Assembly (NCBI GenBank): GCA_963808705.1
Contig: CAWEHB010000002.1
Span: 1 to 64,000, forward strand
From: JASHPR01 sp963808705
GTDB taxonomy: Bacteria; Actinomycetota; Actinomycetes; Streptosporangiales; Streptosporangiaceae
Reading direction: 5' to 3'
Length of the DNA stretch: 64,000 nucleotides
Translations under genes and position numbers: made by a program
Shown here: positions 53,032-62,499 of the stretch, piece after piece
Position numbering within the stretch: position 1 is the stretch's first letter
Layout of the letters: each line of letters starts with the position of its first letter
Notes under the pieces: model-generated
What the model was told of the DNA's origin: nothing
Databases searched by the model: none
Seen by the model: the letters and a program-made list of their open reading frames with translations, nothing else

Positions 53032-53034
53032 GAC

Positions 53035-53472
53035 ATGTTCCAGGACCCGGATGTCGCCAACGTCGCCGGGGCGCTCCGGGCCAGCATCGGCCTGCTGCTG
53101 CGGCGGCTGCGCCAGGTACAGGCCGAAGGCGAGCTCACGCTGCCCGAGAGCGCGGCTCTCACCCGACTGGACCGCGGCGGCCCGTCCACGGCCAGCGCGC
53201 TGGCCAGGCTGGAGCAGATCAGCCCGCAGTCGATGGGAGCGACGCTCGGCGCGCTCGAGGCGCGCGGCCTCGTCGAGCGGCGCCCCGACCCGCAGGACGG
53301 CAGGCGGGTGCTGCTGTCGGTCACCGATTCCGGGCGCCAGGTACTGCAGGGCAAGCGGAACGCGCGGACCGAGCAGTTGGCGAAGGCCCTCTCGGCCGGG
53401 TTCACGCCCGCAGAACTGCGGCAACTGGAGGCGGCCGCGCCGCTGCTCGAGCGGCTGGCGCAGAGCATCTGA
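53035..53472 (+). CDS. MarR family regulator of an MFS pump
   Basis: A 145-aa MarR: helices ANVAGALRASIGLLLRRLRQ, winged HTH LPESAALTRLDRGGPSTASA, LEQISPQSMGATLGALEARG and the wing VERRPDPQDGRRVLLSVT. It is likely to respond to a small aromatic ligand and to repress itself and the pump. The operator lies directly before the ATG and no leader remains, so the transcript may be leaderless. Its stop overlaps the MFS ATG (TGATG at 53470-53474). Confidence 0.92.
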   Translation: MFQDPDVANVAGALRASIGLLLRRLRQVQAEGELTLPESAALTRLDRGGPSTASALARLEQISPQSMGATLGALEARGLVERRPDPQDGRRVLLSVTDSGRQVLQGKRNARTEQLAKALSAGFTPAELRQLEAAAPLLERLAQSI

Positions 53473-55292
53473 TGCGGGCGGCCGGGCGGAACCGCGGGGA
53501 CGGCCAGCCGGCCGGCGGGGCGGCGGCGAGCGGCGGGGCGGCGGCGAGCGGCGGGGCGGCGGAGGGGACGGACGACCGCTACAAGTGGGTCGCCTTGTCG
53601 AACACGACCGCCGCCGTGTTCATGTCGGCCCTCGACGGATCCATCGTCATCATCGCGCTCCCGGCCATCTTCCGCGGCATCCACCTGGACCCGCTCGCGC
53701 CGGGCAACGTCAGCTACCTGCTGTGGATGATCATGGGCTACCGGCTCGTCCAGGCCGTTCTCGTGGTCACCGTGGGCCGGCTCGGCGACATGTTCGGCCG
53801 GGTCAAGATCTACAACGCCGGCTTCGTGGTGTTCACCGTGGCCTCCGTCCTGCTGTCGTTCGACCCGTTCCACGGAGCTCACGGGGCGCTGTGGCTGATC
53901 AGCTGGCGGGTCCCCCAGGCCATCGGCGGGTCCATGCTCACCGCCAACTCGGCCGCGATCCTGACCGACGCGTTCCCTGCCGACCAGCGCGGGTTCGCGC
54001 TGGGCACCAATCAGGTCGCCGCGATCGCCGGCCAGTTCATCGGCCTGGTCGCGGGCGGGATACTGGCCGCCCTGGACTGGCGGGCGGTGTTCTGGGTCAA
54101 CGTGCCCGTCGGGGTCTTCGGGACGGTGTGGGCCTACCGCAAGCTCCGCGAGACCGGGGAGCGGCACCGCGCCCGCATCGACTGGTGGGGCAACGTGACT
54201 TTCGCCGTCGGCCTGGGGGCGGTCCTGATCGGCATCACCGTCGCCATCCAGCCGTACCGGGGTCACGCCATGGGCTGGACCAACCCCGAGGTCATCGCCC
54301 TGCTCGGCGGCGGCGCCGCGCTGCTCGCCGCGTTCGCGGTGATCGAGACCAGGATCGCCGAGCCGATGTTCCAGCTCAGCCTGTTCCGCATCCGGGCCTT
54401 CACGGCCGGCAACATCGCGGGCCTGGCCGTGTCCATCGCCCGCGGCGGGCTGCAGTTCATGCTCATCATCTGGCTGCAGGGGATCTGGCTGCCGCTGCAC
54501 GGCTACGACTACGCCGTCACGCCGCTCTGGGCCGGCATCTTCCTGCTGCCGCTGACCGCCGGCATCCTCATCTCGGGTCCCTCCTCGGGATTCCTGTCCG
54601 ACCGGCTCGGCTCGCGGGGCATCGCCACCGCCGGGATGGTGGTCTTCGGGGCCAGTTTCGTCGGCCTGTCGCTGCTGCCCGTGGACTTCTCGTACTGGGC
54701 ATTTGCCCTGCTCACCGTCGCGAACGGGATCGGCGGCGGCATGTTCGCCGCCCCCAACTCGTCGTCGATCATGGGCAGCGTCCCGGCGCGGCAGCGCGGC
54801 GCGGCCTCGGGGATGCGCGCGACCTTCCAGAACTCCGGCACGGCGCTGTCGATCGGGGTGTTCTTCTCGCTCATGATCACCGGGCTGGCGAGCAGCCTCC
54901 CGAAAACGCTGACCGCCGGCCTGCAGCGCCACGGCGTGCCGCACGCCGTCGCCCATCAGATCGGCGCCCTGCCGCCGGTGTCGTCGCTGTTCGCGGCGGT
55001 TCTCGGGGTCAACCCGGTGCAGCACCTGCTGACGTCGAACGGCGTGCTGTCTTCCCTGCCGGCCGCGAGCCAGCACATCCTCACCGGCCGGAAGTTCTTC
55101 CCGGAGCTGATATCGGGGCCGTTCCACCAGGGCCTGTCGGTGGTGTTCGCCGTCGCCACCGCGCTCGCGGTGCTCGCCGCCCTGGCGTCGCTGCTGCGCG
55201 GGGGCCGCCACGCCCATCCCCCCGGCCGCACGGCGCAGCCCGACCGGGCGTCGCCCCAGACCACGCCCCAGGCCGGGCCTGGCACGAGATGA
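53472..55292 (+). CDS. MFS transporter of the 14-helix EmrB/QacA (DHA2) family
   Basis: A 606-aa drug/proton antiporter. It opens with a low-complexity Gly/Ala repeat (GGAAASGGAAASGGAAEGTD, 18-bp DNA repeats), then helix 1 with motif D1-like AVFMSALDGSIVIIALPAIF, motif A GRLGDMFGRVKIYNAGFVVF, motif C-like IGGSMLTANSAAILTDAFPA, and 14 predicted helices. It probably exports toxic or antibiotic compounds. Coupled to marR by overlap. The C-terminus is a His/Pro/Gln-rich cytosolic tail. Confidence 0.9.
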   Translation: MRAAGRNRGDGQPAGGAAASGGAAASGGAAEGTDDRYKWVALSNTTAAVFMSALDGSIVIIALPAIFRGIHLDPLAPGNVSYLLWMIMGYRLVQAVLVVTVGRLGDMFGRVKIYNAGFVVFTVASVLLSFDPFHGAHGALWLISWRVPQAIGGSMLTANSAAILTDAFPADQRGFALGTNQVAAIAGQFIGLVAGGILAALDWRAVFWVNVPVGVFGTVWAYRKLRETGERHRARIDWWGNVTFAVGLGAVLIGITVAIQPYRGHAMGWTNPEVIALLGGGAALLAAFAVIETRIAEPMFQLSLFRIRAFTAGNIAGLAVSIARGGLQFMLIIWLQGIWLPLHGYDYAVTPLWAGIFLLPLTAGILISGPSSGFLSDRLGSRGIATAGMVVFGASFVGLSLLPVDFSYWAFALLTVANGIGGGMFAAPNSSSIMGSVPARQRGAASGMRATFQNSGTALSIGVFFSLMITGLASSLPKTLTAGLQRHGVPHAVAHQIGALPPVSSLFAAVLGVNPVQHLLTSNGVLSSLPAASQHILTGRKFFPELISGPFHQGLSVVFAVATALAVLAALASLLRGGRHAHPPGRTAQPDRASPQTTPQAGPGTR

Positions 55293-55310
55293 CGAGCAGT
55301 GAAACTTCAA

Positions 55311-55338
55311 TTGAACGGAACGCATGCGCCGTTAGTCT
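55311..55338 (+). promoter_or_regulatory. Possible sigma-70-type promoter before ppk2
   Basis: TTGAAC (55311-55316) and TAGTCT (55333-55338) with 16-bp spacing, about 100 bp before the ppk2 start. Both hexamers deviate from consensus. Confidence 0.35.
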
Positions 55339-55440
55339 GACTGCAGCCGGGCGGGCGGGGGTTGCGCCGGAATACGCCGGGGCGGGCGGATCCCGGCTGA
55401 CTTGGACCGTGTGCTGCGCCGCTCCCAAGGGAGGTTCCTG

Positions 55441-56475
55441 ATGGCAGATGACCAGGCCAGGCTGCTCGCCAAGTTCATTGAGCCGCTGCGGGTCGAGCCG
55501 GGGTCAACGGTCAGGCTGGCGAGGGATTTCGACCCGGGCTACAAGGCCAGCTTCCTGAAGAAGAAGGAGGGGGCCGGGATTCTCGCGGCCGGGGTCACCC
55601 TGCTGCAGGAGTACCAGGTCCGGCTGGCCGCCCAGGACACCTGGGGCGTGCTGGTGTGCCTGCAGTCGCTGGACGCCGGGGGCAAGGACGGGACGATCCG
55701 CCATGTCATGAGCGGCGTCAACCCGCAGGGCGTGCGGGTCAGCGGCTTCAAGGTGCCCTCGGCGGAGGAACTGGATCACGACTACCTGTGGCGTTACGCG
55801 CGGCGCCTGCCCGCCCGGGGTGAGATCGGCATCTTCAACCGGTCGCACTACGAGGAGGTCCTGGTCGTCCGGGTCCATCCCGAGCTGCTGGACCGGCAGA
55901 AGCTCCCGCCGTCGGCCCGGGGCAAGAGCCTGTGGGCCCGCCGGTACCGGGAGATCAACGACTGGGAGCATTTCCTGGCCGACAACGGATTCAAGATCGT
56001 CAAGCTGTTCCTGAACCTGTCCAAGGAGGAGCAGCGGATCCGGTTCCTCAAGCGGGTCGACCTGCCGGAGAAGAACTGGAAGTTCTCCTCGGCCGACGCC
56101 AGGGAGCGCACGTACTGGGACGACTACCAGGCCGCGTTCTCCGACATGCTGACGCGCACCAGCACCGAGTGGGCACCGTGGTACGTGGTCCCGGCCGACC
56201 ACAAGTGGTTCGCCCGGATCTGCGTGTCGGCCGTGCTGGCCCACACCCTGATCGGGATCGACCCTCGGTACCCGAAGGTGGACGCCGACAAGCGGAAGGA
56301 CCTGGCCGACGTCAGGGCGATGCTGGAAGCCGAGGCCCCCGACGGCGCGGCGGCCGATCCCTTTGCCGCCGACATGGCGGCCGGGGCCGGCCAGCAGGAC
56401 GGTAAGGAGAGCAAGCAGGCCCGCGAGCAGCGCGAGCAGATGAAGAAGGTCAGGGAGAAGCTGGCCAAGGCCTGA
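55441..56475 (+). CDS. ppk2: Polyphosphate kinase 2 family protein
   Basis: A 344-aa PPK2 that moves phosphate between polyphosphate and nucleotides. Walker A-like loop LQSLDAGGKDGTIRHVMSG, Walker B-like EIGIFNRSHYEEVLVVRVHP, lid region KRVDLPEKNWKFSSADARER and the DDYQAAFSDML, WYVVPADHKWFARI blocks match class II-III enzymes acting on NDP or NMP. ATG 55441 has GGGAGG upstream; the open frame before it is not conserved. The C-terminus is Lys/Glu/Gln-rich. It stands alone, convergent with nothing nearby. Confidence 0.92.
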   Translation: MADDQARLLAKFIEPLRVEPGSTVRLARDFDPGYKASFLKKKEGAGILAAGVTLLQEYQVRLAAQDTWGVLVCLQSLDAGGKDGTIRHVMSGVNPQGVRVSGFKVPSAEELDHDYLWRYARRLPARGEIGIFNRSHYEEVLVVRVHPELLDRQKLPPSARGKSLWARRYREINDWEHFLADNGFKIVKLFLNLSKEEQRIRFLKRVDLPEKNWKFSSADARERTYWDDYQAAFSDMLTRTSTEWAPWYVVPADHKWFARICVSAVLAHTLIGIDPRYPKVDADKRKDLADVRAMLEAEAPDGAAADPFAADMAAGAGQQDGKESKQAREQREQMKKVREKLAKA

Positions 56476-56700
56476 CGGTCCCTGGCGTAGACGTGCCTCG
56501 CCCGGTGAATGCGGGCGACCCCGGCTGACCGCCCTCCCCGGAGTCCAGCGCATGACGTCAACGCTGGTCATGAAGCGGATCGTGCACGACCGGCCGCTGC
56601 CGGGCGCAGGAGCGCATGCTTGACCTAGCCACCGCGGTCACGCCGCGGCCGGCGCAGGTGGTTACCTGGTCTCGAAAGATCTCCTGGAAGGGATCCCGCC

Positions 56701-57600
56701 ATGGCCAGCACGACACGCCGGGACCCGGTGCTGATCACCGGATGCTCATCCGGGATCGGCCGGGCGGCAGCGATCAGCCTGCACAACGCCGGGTTCCCGG
56801 TGTACGCGACCGCCAGGAACGCCGATGCGCTCGCCGGCCTGGCCGGCCGCGGCATCCATACCCTGGCCCTGGACGTAACCGACGAGACGTCCATGACCGA
56901 GGCGGTCGCCGCCGTCGAAGACGGCGAGGGCTGGATCGGCGTGCTGATCAACAATGCCGGATACGGGCTGTACGGGCCCGTCGAACAGCAGCCGATGGCC
57001 GAGATACGCCGCCAGTTCGAGACCAACGTCTTCGGCCCGATCCGGCTGATCCAGCTGGTGCTGCCGGGCATGCGCGGCCGTGGCCGCGGCCGCATCCTGA
57101 ACGTCTCCTCGATGGGCGGGCGGGCCACCCTGCCCGGCGGGGCGTTCTACCACGCCTCCAAGTACGCGGTCGAGGCGATCAGCGATGCCCTGCGGATGGA
57201 GGTCGCCCAGTTCGGCATCGACGTCGTGCTCATCGAGCCCGGGCCGGTGAACACGCCGTGGAACGACGTCGCGGCCGGATCCCTGTCCACCGCCGTCCCG
57301 GGTGCCGGCGACGCGGGTCCGGGAGCCCCCGGGGACGGCGGCGCCGGCGATGACCCCTACGCGGCCTACAAGGCCGCGGTCGCGGCCTCCTTTGTCACCG
57401 CCCACAGCGGCCCGCTGGCTCGCCTGGGCTCCACCGCCGACGACATCGCCACCGTCATTACCCACGCCGTCACCGCGCGGCGGCCGCGCACCCGCTACCT
57501 GATCAACCCCGTCGCCAAGAGCGTGGTCACGCTGAACCGCCTGCTCCCCGGCCGCGCCTACGACGCCGTGCTGCGCCGCCAGTACAAGCTGCCCGGCTGA
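56701..57600 (+). CDS. Short-chain dehydrogenase/reductase (classical SDR)
   Basis: A 299-aa SDR with NAD(P) motif PVLITGCSSGIGRAAAIS, NNAGYGLYGPVE, catalytic Ser in ILNVSSMGGRAT, Tyr and Lys in FYHASKYAVEAISDALRMEV, and PGPVNTPW. The C-terminal part has a Gly/Ala-rich loop (residues about 195-220). Substrate unknown; the family acts on alcohols, ketones and sterol-like compounds. GGAAGGGATCC precedes the ATG. Confidence 0.92.
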   Translation: MASTTRRDPVLITGCSSGIGRAAAISLHNAGFPVYATARNADALAGLAGRGIHTLALDVTDETSMTEAVAAVEDGEGWIGVLINNAGYGLYGPVEQQPMAEIRRQFETNVFGPIRLIQLVLPGMRGRGRGRILNVSSMGGRATLPGGAFYHASKYAVEAISDALRMEVAQFGIDVVLIEPGPVNTPWNDVAAGSLSTAVPGAGDAGPGAPGDGGAGDDPYAAYKAAVAASFVTAHSGPLARLGSTADDIATVITHAVTARRPRTRYLINPVAKSVVTLNRLLPGRAYDAVLRRQYKLPG

Positions 57601-57610
57601 CCGTCGCTGG

Positions 57611-58066
57611 TCAGCTCCCCTCGGCCGGCCGGGCCGTCGGCGCGGTCAGCTCGAGCTGTACACCGTCGGGATCCTCGAACGGGAGCACGTCGATACCGAA
57701 GGACGGCAGGCTGGTGATCTCGCCGTGCGTCACGCCGCGGGAGTCGAGGAGCCGCAACGCCTGCTCGAGGTCATCGTGGCTGGCCACGCTGAAGCTGAGA
57801 TGGTCCAGGCCCACCCGGTCCGGGTCGAACCGGTCGCCGGATGGCGCCATCGGGCGCAGGCCCATGAGCAGGTTCCCGCGGACCATCACCACACCACCGA
57901 AGAGGATCTTGAACGTCTCGGCAGCCGACGGGTCGTCCGGCGGCGGCGATTCCACGGCCACCTCGAACCCCAGCAGGCTGGTGTAGAACTGGCGGCTGCG
58001 CTGCACGTCGGTGACCGTGAGCCGCAGGTGATGAATGTCACCGGTCGGAATCTGTGCGGCCATCAT
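57611..58066 (-). CDS. VOC family protein (glyoxalase/dioxygenase-like)
   Basis: A 151-aa VOC protein: IHHLRLTVTDVQRSRQFYTS with LLGFEVAVESPPP in the first half, VGLDHLSFSVASHDDLEQAL and LPFEDPDGVQLELTAP in the second. Possible metal ligands are the His of HHLRL and LDHLSF and the Glu of QLELT, so a lyase or dioxygenase is likely. GGGAGG lies 5 nt before ATG ATG at 58066. It is convergent with the SDR gene, 10 bp apart. No pathway is implied. Confidence 0.88.
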   Translation of the reverse strand: MMAAQIPTGDIHHLRLTVTDVQRSRQFYTSLLGFEVAVESPPPDDPSAAETFKILFGGVVMVRGNLLMGLRPMAPSGDRFDPDRVGLDHLSFSVASHDDLEQALRLLDSRGVTHGEITSLPSFGIDVLPFEDPDGVQLELTAPTARPAEGS

Positions 58067-58514
58067 GCTCTCCCTCCCCGCGGGCCGCGGCTCCGCGCCG
58101 ACGGCCTTACGTGCCGCATCCTCCCACGCCGTCCTCGGAGGTCGGCTAGCCGAGCCCGCTGGTTCCGCCACCGGGCGCGCCTGCGCAGGCGCACGTCACC
58201 GCTCATGACTTGGAGTGATGGTTCGCGAAGCTGACCCGTGCGAGCCGGGGCCTGGAACGCCTGTGGCTTCGGGCAGCGAAGTCGTACCCAGCTGTGGCGG
58301 GTTCAGGCGATAAGCAGGCGAAGGCCAAGCTCTGCTGCGTCGAGATCGAGGAGGTCGCGGTTGCGTTCGTTCCCCGCGCCGAAGGCTTGGGGCGGCAACC
58401 TGCGAACCGGGCCGATCAAGACTCGCGCTGGCAAACGTTGGCCCCGGCACCGGCGACAGGACCGGCAGTGAGCCTGGAGAACGTGTGCTCAGGGGTGATC
58501 GCGAAGTCGCCTGG
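58067..58514. other. Gap without a recognised gene
   Basis: 448 bp between the VOC gene and the tricorn protease end. Frames are Arg/Ser-rich and lack G/C third-position bias. A short stretch near 58180-58198 has a GCGCCTGCGCAGGCGC palindrome-like core (CGCGCCTGCGCAGGCGCA). Nothing else was seen. Confidence 0.45.
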
Positions 58515-61500
58515 TCAGACGGTGGGCGGAGCGGCGGGCGGGCGCTGCTCCAGCGCCTGCAACGCCAGCCGGACGGCGGTGTCGAGCTGAGGATCACGGC
58601 CCGCTGCCCAGTCGTGCGGCGCGATTGTCACCTCGACGTCCGGATCCACGCCGTGGTTCTCCACCGCCCAGCCGACGCCGGCGAACCACCAGGCGTACTT
58701 CGGCTGCGCCACCAGGGTCCCATCGACCAGCGTGTACTTGAGGTCAACGCCAAGCACGCCGCCCCAGGTACGGGTGCCGACCACGGTCGCGATGCCGTAG
58801 GATTTCAGCGCCTGGATCACGAGATCGCCGCCGGAACTCGCGTACTCGTCCGTGATCGCTACGATCGGCCCGCGCGGTGCATCGGCCGGGTAGCTCGACG
58901 GCTCCTCGTACCGGGACAGGTTCCAGCCGATGATGCGCCGGGCGAGCTTCTCGGCCACCAGTTGCCCAGCGTCGCCGCCCTGCGTGTCCCGCAAATCCAC
59001 GATCAGCCCGTCTCGCCGGAACTCGGTGTACAGGTCCCGGTGGAACTCCGCCCAGCCCCGCGCCATCATGTCCGGGATGTTCAGGTAGCCGAGCCGCCCG
59101 CCGGAGGCCTCGCAGACCGCGGCCCGCTGCCGGGCGACCAGATCGTAATAGCGGGCCACGTGCTCGCTCGCCAGCGGGACCACGACAGCCCGCCGGTCCG
59201 CTCCGTCGCGCCGGAGAGTTAGCTCGACCGGCTTGTCGGCCTTGCCGGCCAGCAGCGCGTTCGGGCCGAGGTCCGGGTCCACCGGCCTCCCGTCCACCGC
59301 GACGATGAGATCGCCCGGCGCCGCGCCGACGCCCGGGCCGGCCAGCGGAGAGCGCGCGCCGATCACCGACGACTCGCCAGGCAGGATCCGGGCGATCCGC
59401 CAGCTCCCGGCCTCGGTGCGCTCGACGTCGGCGCCGAGCAGGCCCTGAGCCAGCGCAGGGTCACCGCCCGCGGCCGGCGGCCGCAACCCGGCGTGCGAGC
59501 TGCCCATCTCGCCCTGCAGCTCCCACAGGACATCGTGCAGGTCATCGGTGGAGCCGATGCGGTCGAGCAGCGGCCGGTAGCGGTCGGCCATAGCGGCCCA
59601 GTCCACCCCCGCCATGTCGGCGCGCCAGAAGTTGTCCCGCATCAGCCGCCACGCCTCGTGGTACATCTGCGTCCACTCGGCCGGCGGTTCGACCGTCACC
59701 CGGATCCGGTCCAGATCGACAGCCTCCGCCGCGGGCTCGCCGGTCGGCTTGATCTCCAGCGACTGCGCCGTCCGGTAAGCCAGCCGGGCCCCGTCGGCAG
59801 AGACCGCGTAGTCGTCCAGGGCCTCGACCTCAACCGAGCGCTTGCGCTCAGCCAGGTCATAGCGGACTAGCCGGGATTCCGGCTGCTCCTCGGCCGCGCC
59901 GATTACGGTCTCACCTAGCTCCCCGGCGCGCGGCATGTCCAGCCATACCACGCCGTCCCTGACGGCACGGAGCTTGTCGTAGCGTCCGGCCGCCACGGGG
60001 AACGGCACGATCCGCTCGGCCAGCCCAGCGACGTCGAGACCGACGGTCGCGGGGACCTCTCCCGGACCTTCCGGTCCTGCAGGACGGCCATTCAGCTCCG
60101 GAGCGAACGGCGATGGCGTCGTGGCCAGCAGCGGCACAAGATACGGCCGGACGCCGGGCAGGAACCCGAGATCCCAGTGGTGCGCGTCGTAGACCGGATC
60201 GAAGGCGCGGTTCGACAGGAACGCCAGGTACTTGCCGTCCAGGGTGAACGCCGGCGAGCTGTCGTCGAACCGGGGCGGGGTCACGTCGGTGACGGTGCCG
60301 TCGGCCAGGCGGGCCAGCCGTATCTGCGAGGCACCGCGCTCGGGCCGCCACGGCTGCGACCAGGCGAGCAGCGCGGAGTCGGCAGAGAATGCCAGGCCCG
60401 CGACCTCTGCGTTGGTGCTCCGCGCGACCTCGGTGATGACCGGCTCGCCATCCAGCGCCACCGTCAGCAGCCGGCCGTCGGCGCATGCAACCGCTGCCGT
60501 GCGCCCATCCGGCGCCACCGCCAGCTCCAGGATCCGGCCGAACTCGCCGTGCCCGATCCGCCTCGCAGCCGAGCCGTCAGCAGGGAGCACGTCAAGACCG
60601 TCTTCGCCGCCGTTGTCTGACGCGCAGGCAACCGCGTCCGTGCCGGGGATGACCACCGGAAGCCGGCCGCGCACGCCTGGCTCGGCCAGAAGCGCCCGGG
60701 CCGGCCCGTCCCGGCCCGGCAGCCAGTGCACGGTACCGCGCACCTCGGCGGCGAGCACCCGGCCGGTAGAATCCAGCGTGAACGAGCCCAGCTGCGACTT
60801 CGCCGGCACCGGATGGGCGGCCCGCCCGGAGCGGACTCCGCTGAGCCGTATGTCCAGGCGCACCGGCTCGGCGTCGAGCGACTCAAGCAGCCAGATCTCC
60901 CCGGCCCGCTGGTAGACCACGCGCTGGCCGTCGGTCGTCGCGTGCCGGGCGTAGTACTGGCCGAGGTCGGTGTGGCGGCGCAGGTCCGTGCCGTCCGGGA
61001 GCGCGGAGTAGAGCGCGCCGGTCCCCTCGTGGTCCGACAGGAACACGACCCGGCCGCCGGCGAACATGGGGTTCACCAGGTTGTCGCCCACGTCGGCGAA
61101 GATCCGCGTGTAGTGTGAGCCGTCCGGCGAGTACCAGATCTTCCCGCCGGCACCGCCATGGTAGCGCTTCCATTGAGCCGGCTCGGCCGGCTCGAAGTTC
61201 ATGGCGCTGCCAACCAGCACAGCACCGTCGCATACCGCGACGTCGCCCGCCGGCCCGTAGTCGAGCCGGCGAGCCGGTCCGCTCAGCGGCACCGCGAACG
61301 CCCAGGTCTTCATGCTGAAATGCTGGCCGGTCCGGCTGAGCACCAGCACCTCGTTGTCGCTGACCCAGCCGCGCACGGTCGCGAACCGGTCACCCCAGTA
61401 AGTAAGCCGCGTGGCCGGGCCACCATCCGCGCACGCCGCATACGCCTCCCGCAGGGCGGGCCCGCCGAGCGACCGGGAGCCGTCACGAGTCGAGGTCCAG

Positions 61501-61685
61501 GCGACGTGCGTAGCTGACGGGTTCAGCCGCGGATGCAGCACCGGAGCCTGGTCAGCAGTCAGCCGCCACGCCCGGGCGCCACGGCCGTCCGCCGCCTCGC
61601 TCAGCGAGGCGAGCCAGACATCGTCCTCAGCCGCGAACGTGATCAGATCGCGTGCAACGTGCGGGTAGCGCAGGTACTGCGTCAT
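58515..61685 (-). CDS. Tricorn protease homologue
   Basis: A 1056-aa cytosolic peptidase of the tricorn family, which degrades oligopeptides downstream of the proteasome. Order: N-terminal beta-propeller blades (MTQYLRYPHVARDLITFAAE to about residue 620), C1 helical domain, PDZ (about 740-830; GAAPGDLIVAVDGRPVDPDL), and C2 with the S41 protease. Catalytic tetrad: Ser-His in GEMGSSHAGLRPP, nucleophile Ser in TDEYASSGGDLVIQ, Glu in VENHGVDPDVE. ATG 61685 has GGGAG 8 nt upstream. It complements the proteasome activator in this genome. Confidence 0.94.
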   Translation of the reverse strand: MTQYLRYPHVARDLITFAAEDDVWLASLSEAADGRGARAWRLTADQAPVLHPRLNPSATHVAWTSTRDGSRSLGGPALREAYAACADGGPATRLTYWGDRFATVRGWVSDNEVLVLSRTGQHFSMKTWAFAVPLSGPARRLDYGPAGDVAVCDGAVLVGSAMNFEPAEPAQWKRYHGGAGGKIWYSPDGSHYTRIFADVGDNLVNPMFAGGRVVFLSDHEGTGALYSALPDGTDLRRHTDLGQYYARHATTDGQRVVYQRAGEIWLLESLDAEPVRLDIRLSGVRSGRAAHPVPAKSQLGSFTLDSTGRVLAAEVRGTVHWLPGRDGPARALLAEPGVRGRLPVVIPGTDAVACASDNGGEDGLDVLPADGSAARRIGHGEFGRILELAVAPDGRTAAVACADGRLLTVALDGEPVITEVARSTNAEVAGLAFSADSALLAWSQPWRPERGASQIRLARLADGTVTDVTPPRFDDSSPAFTLDGKYLAFLSNRAFDPVYDAHHWDLGFLPGVRPYLVPLLATTPSPFAPELNGRPAGPEGPGEVPATVGLDVAGLAERIVPFPVAAGRYDKLRAVRDGVVWLDMPRAGELGETVIGAAEEQPESRLVRYDLAERKRSVEVEALDDYAVSADGARLAYRTAQSLEIKPTGEPAAEAVDLDRIRVTVEPPAEWTQMYHEAWRLMRDNFWRADMAGVDWAAMADRYRPLLDRIGSTDDLHDVLWELQGEMGSSHAGLRPPAAGGDPALAQGLLGADVERTEAGSWRIARILPGESSVIGARSPLAGPGVGAAPGDLIVAVDGRPVDPDLGPNALLAGKADKPVELTLRRDGADRRAVVVPLASEHVARYYDLVARQRAAVCEASGGRLGYLNIPDMMARGWAEFHRDLYTEFRRDGLIVDLRDTQGGDAGQLVAEKLARRIIGWNLSRYEEPSSYPADAPRGPIVAITDEYASSGGDLVIQALKSYGIATVVGTRTWGGVLGVDLKYTLVDGTLVAQPKYAWWFAGVGWAVENHGVDPDVEVTIAPHDWAAGRDPQLDTAVRLALQALEQRPPAAPPTV

Positions 61686-62499
61686 GACGATCACTCCCGT
61701 TTGTCATCCGGGGCCGGTCTCTGGCCGACCCTCACTCCCGCTACGAAGTGGCCACCGCCGAATTGACACCCGCCCGCCACGATGCCAGAAACTTTGCGCC
61801 AGGCTCGCGCGGCCAGGGGCGACGCCCGAGCCACCGGTTCAGTGCAACGCCCCGTCTTAAGCACACTCGTGCCACGCTCAGACTTCTGAGCCAGCCGTGC
61901 GCCTGGCCCTGAGAGCCGACTTGGCGAGGTATCCTCAGGACGTGGCCGATCTCGGCCATCGACTGACCAGGGCTGTCGCCTGCCACGAGCACGCTGGCAA
62001 GCGGCAAGGGCGTCCAGCACAGTCTCTGGCCTGGAATATCTCGCCTCCACGGTCCATGGAGATCCGGCGGTCCCCAGGTTCGTTGGTGTCAACCTTGGGT
62101 GTCAGTCCGCACCGCTATCCAGGAGTCGACTGCAAGGTTCGGCCGACCAGCCACGCCTGCACTCGCAGATCCGTAGATACCTGTCTGCCGTTCAGCCCCG
62201 TCCGGACAGGTCCGCGAACTGACGTCCCTGCCAGCCGCCAGTCCGCACCCGCTCGCCAGGAGTGCGAAGTGGTTCGCCCGGATGGCTCCCACATTGGCTC
62301 CCAGCCTGGTCGGGATGGCGTGGCGATCTTGGACGCGTTCCGCGTTAGATCGAGGGCTGGCAGCAATGGCAACGGACAACGGTAACCCTTGGACACGCCC
62401 CGCGGGCGTCGCCCGGCCCGGCGTCAGGTGGTAACCGTTGCGGACGTGGCGCCCATTGTGCTCTGGAGAGCATGGCGCTGTAATGCCGCGCTCGCAGGG
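61686..62499. other. Gap of about 800 bp, no gene recognised
   Basis: This stretch lies between the tricorn gene and the mobile-element region. Open frames here are Arg/Ser/Trp-rich, lack codon bias and match nothing. An imperfect 25-bp direct repeat occurs (about 62103-62126 and 62239-62263, core CAGTCCGCACC), and GGCTCCCA is repeated at 62284 and 62296. It may be debris from an insertion or deletion. Confidence 0.45.

Noticed and set aside
53051..55441. 796-codon frame over marR and the MFS gene
   Set aside because: Shadow of both genes on the same strand in another frame; Arg/Pro-rich.
56552..56623. 23-codon ORF starting MTSTLVMKRIVHDRPLPGAG
   Set aside because: Too short, no ribosome site and no conservation evidence.
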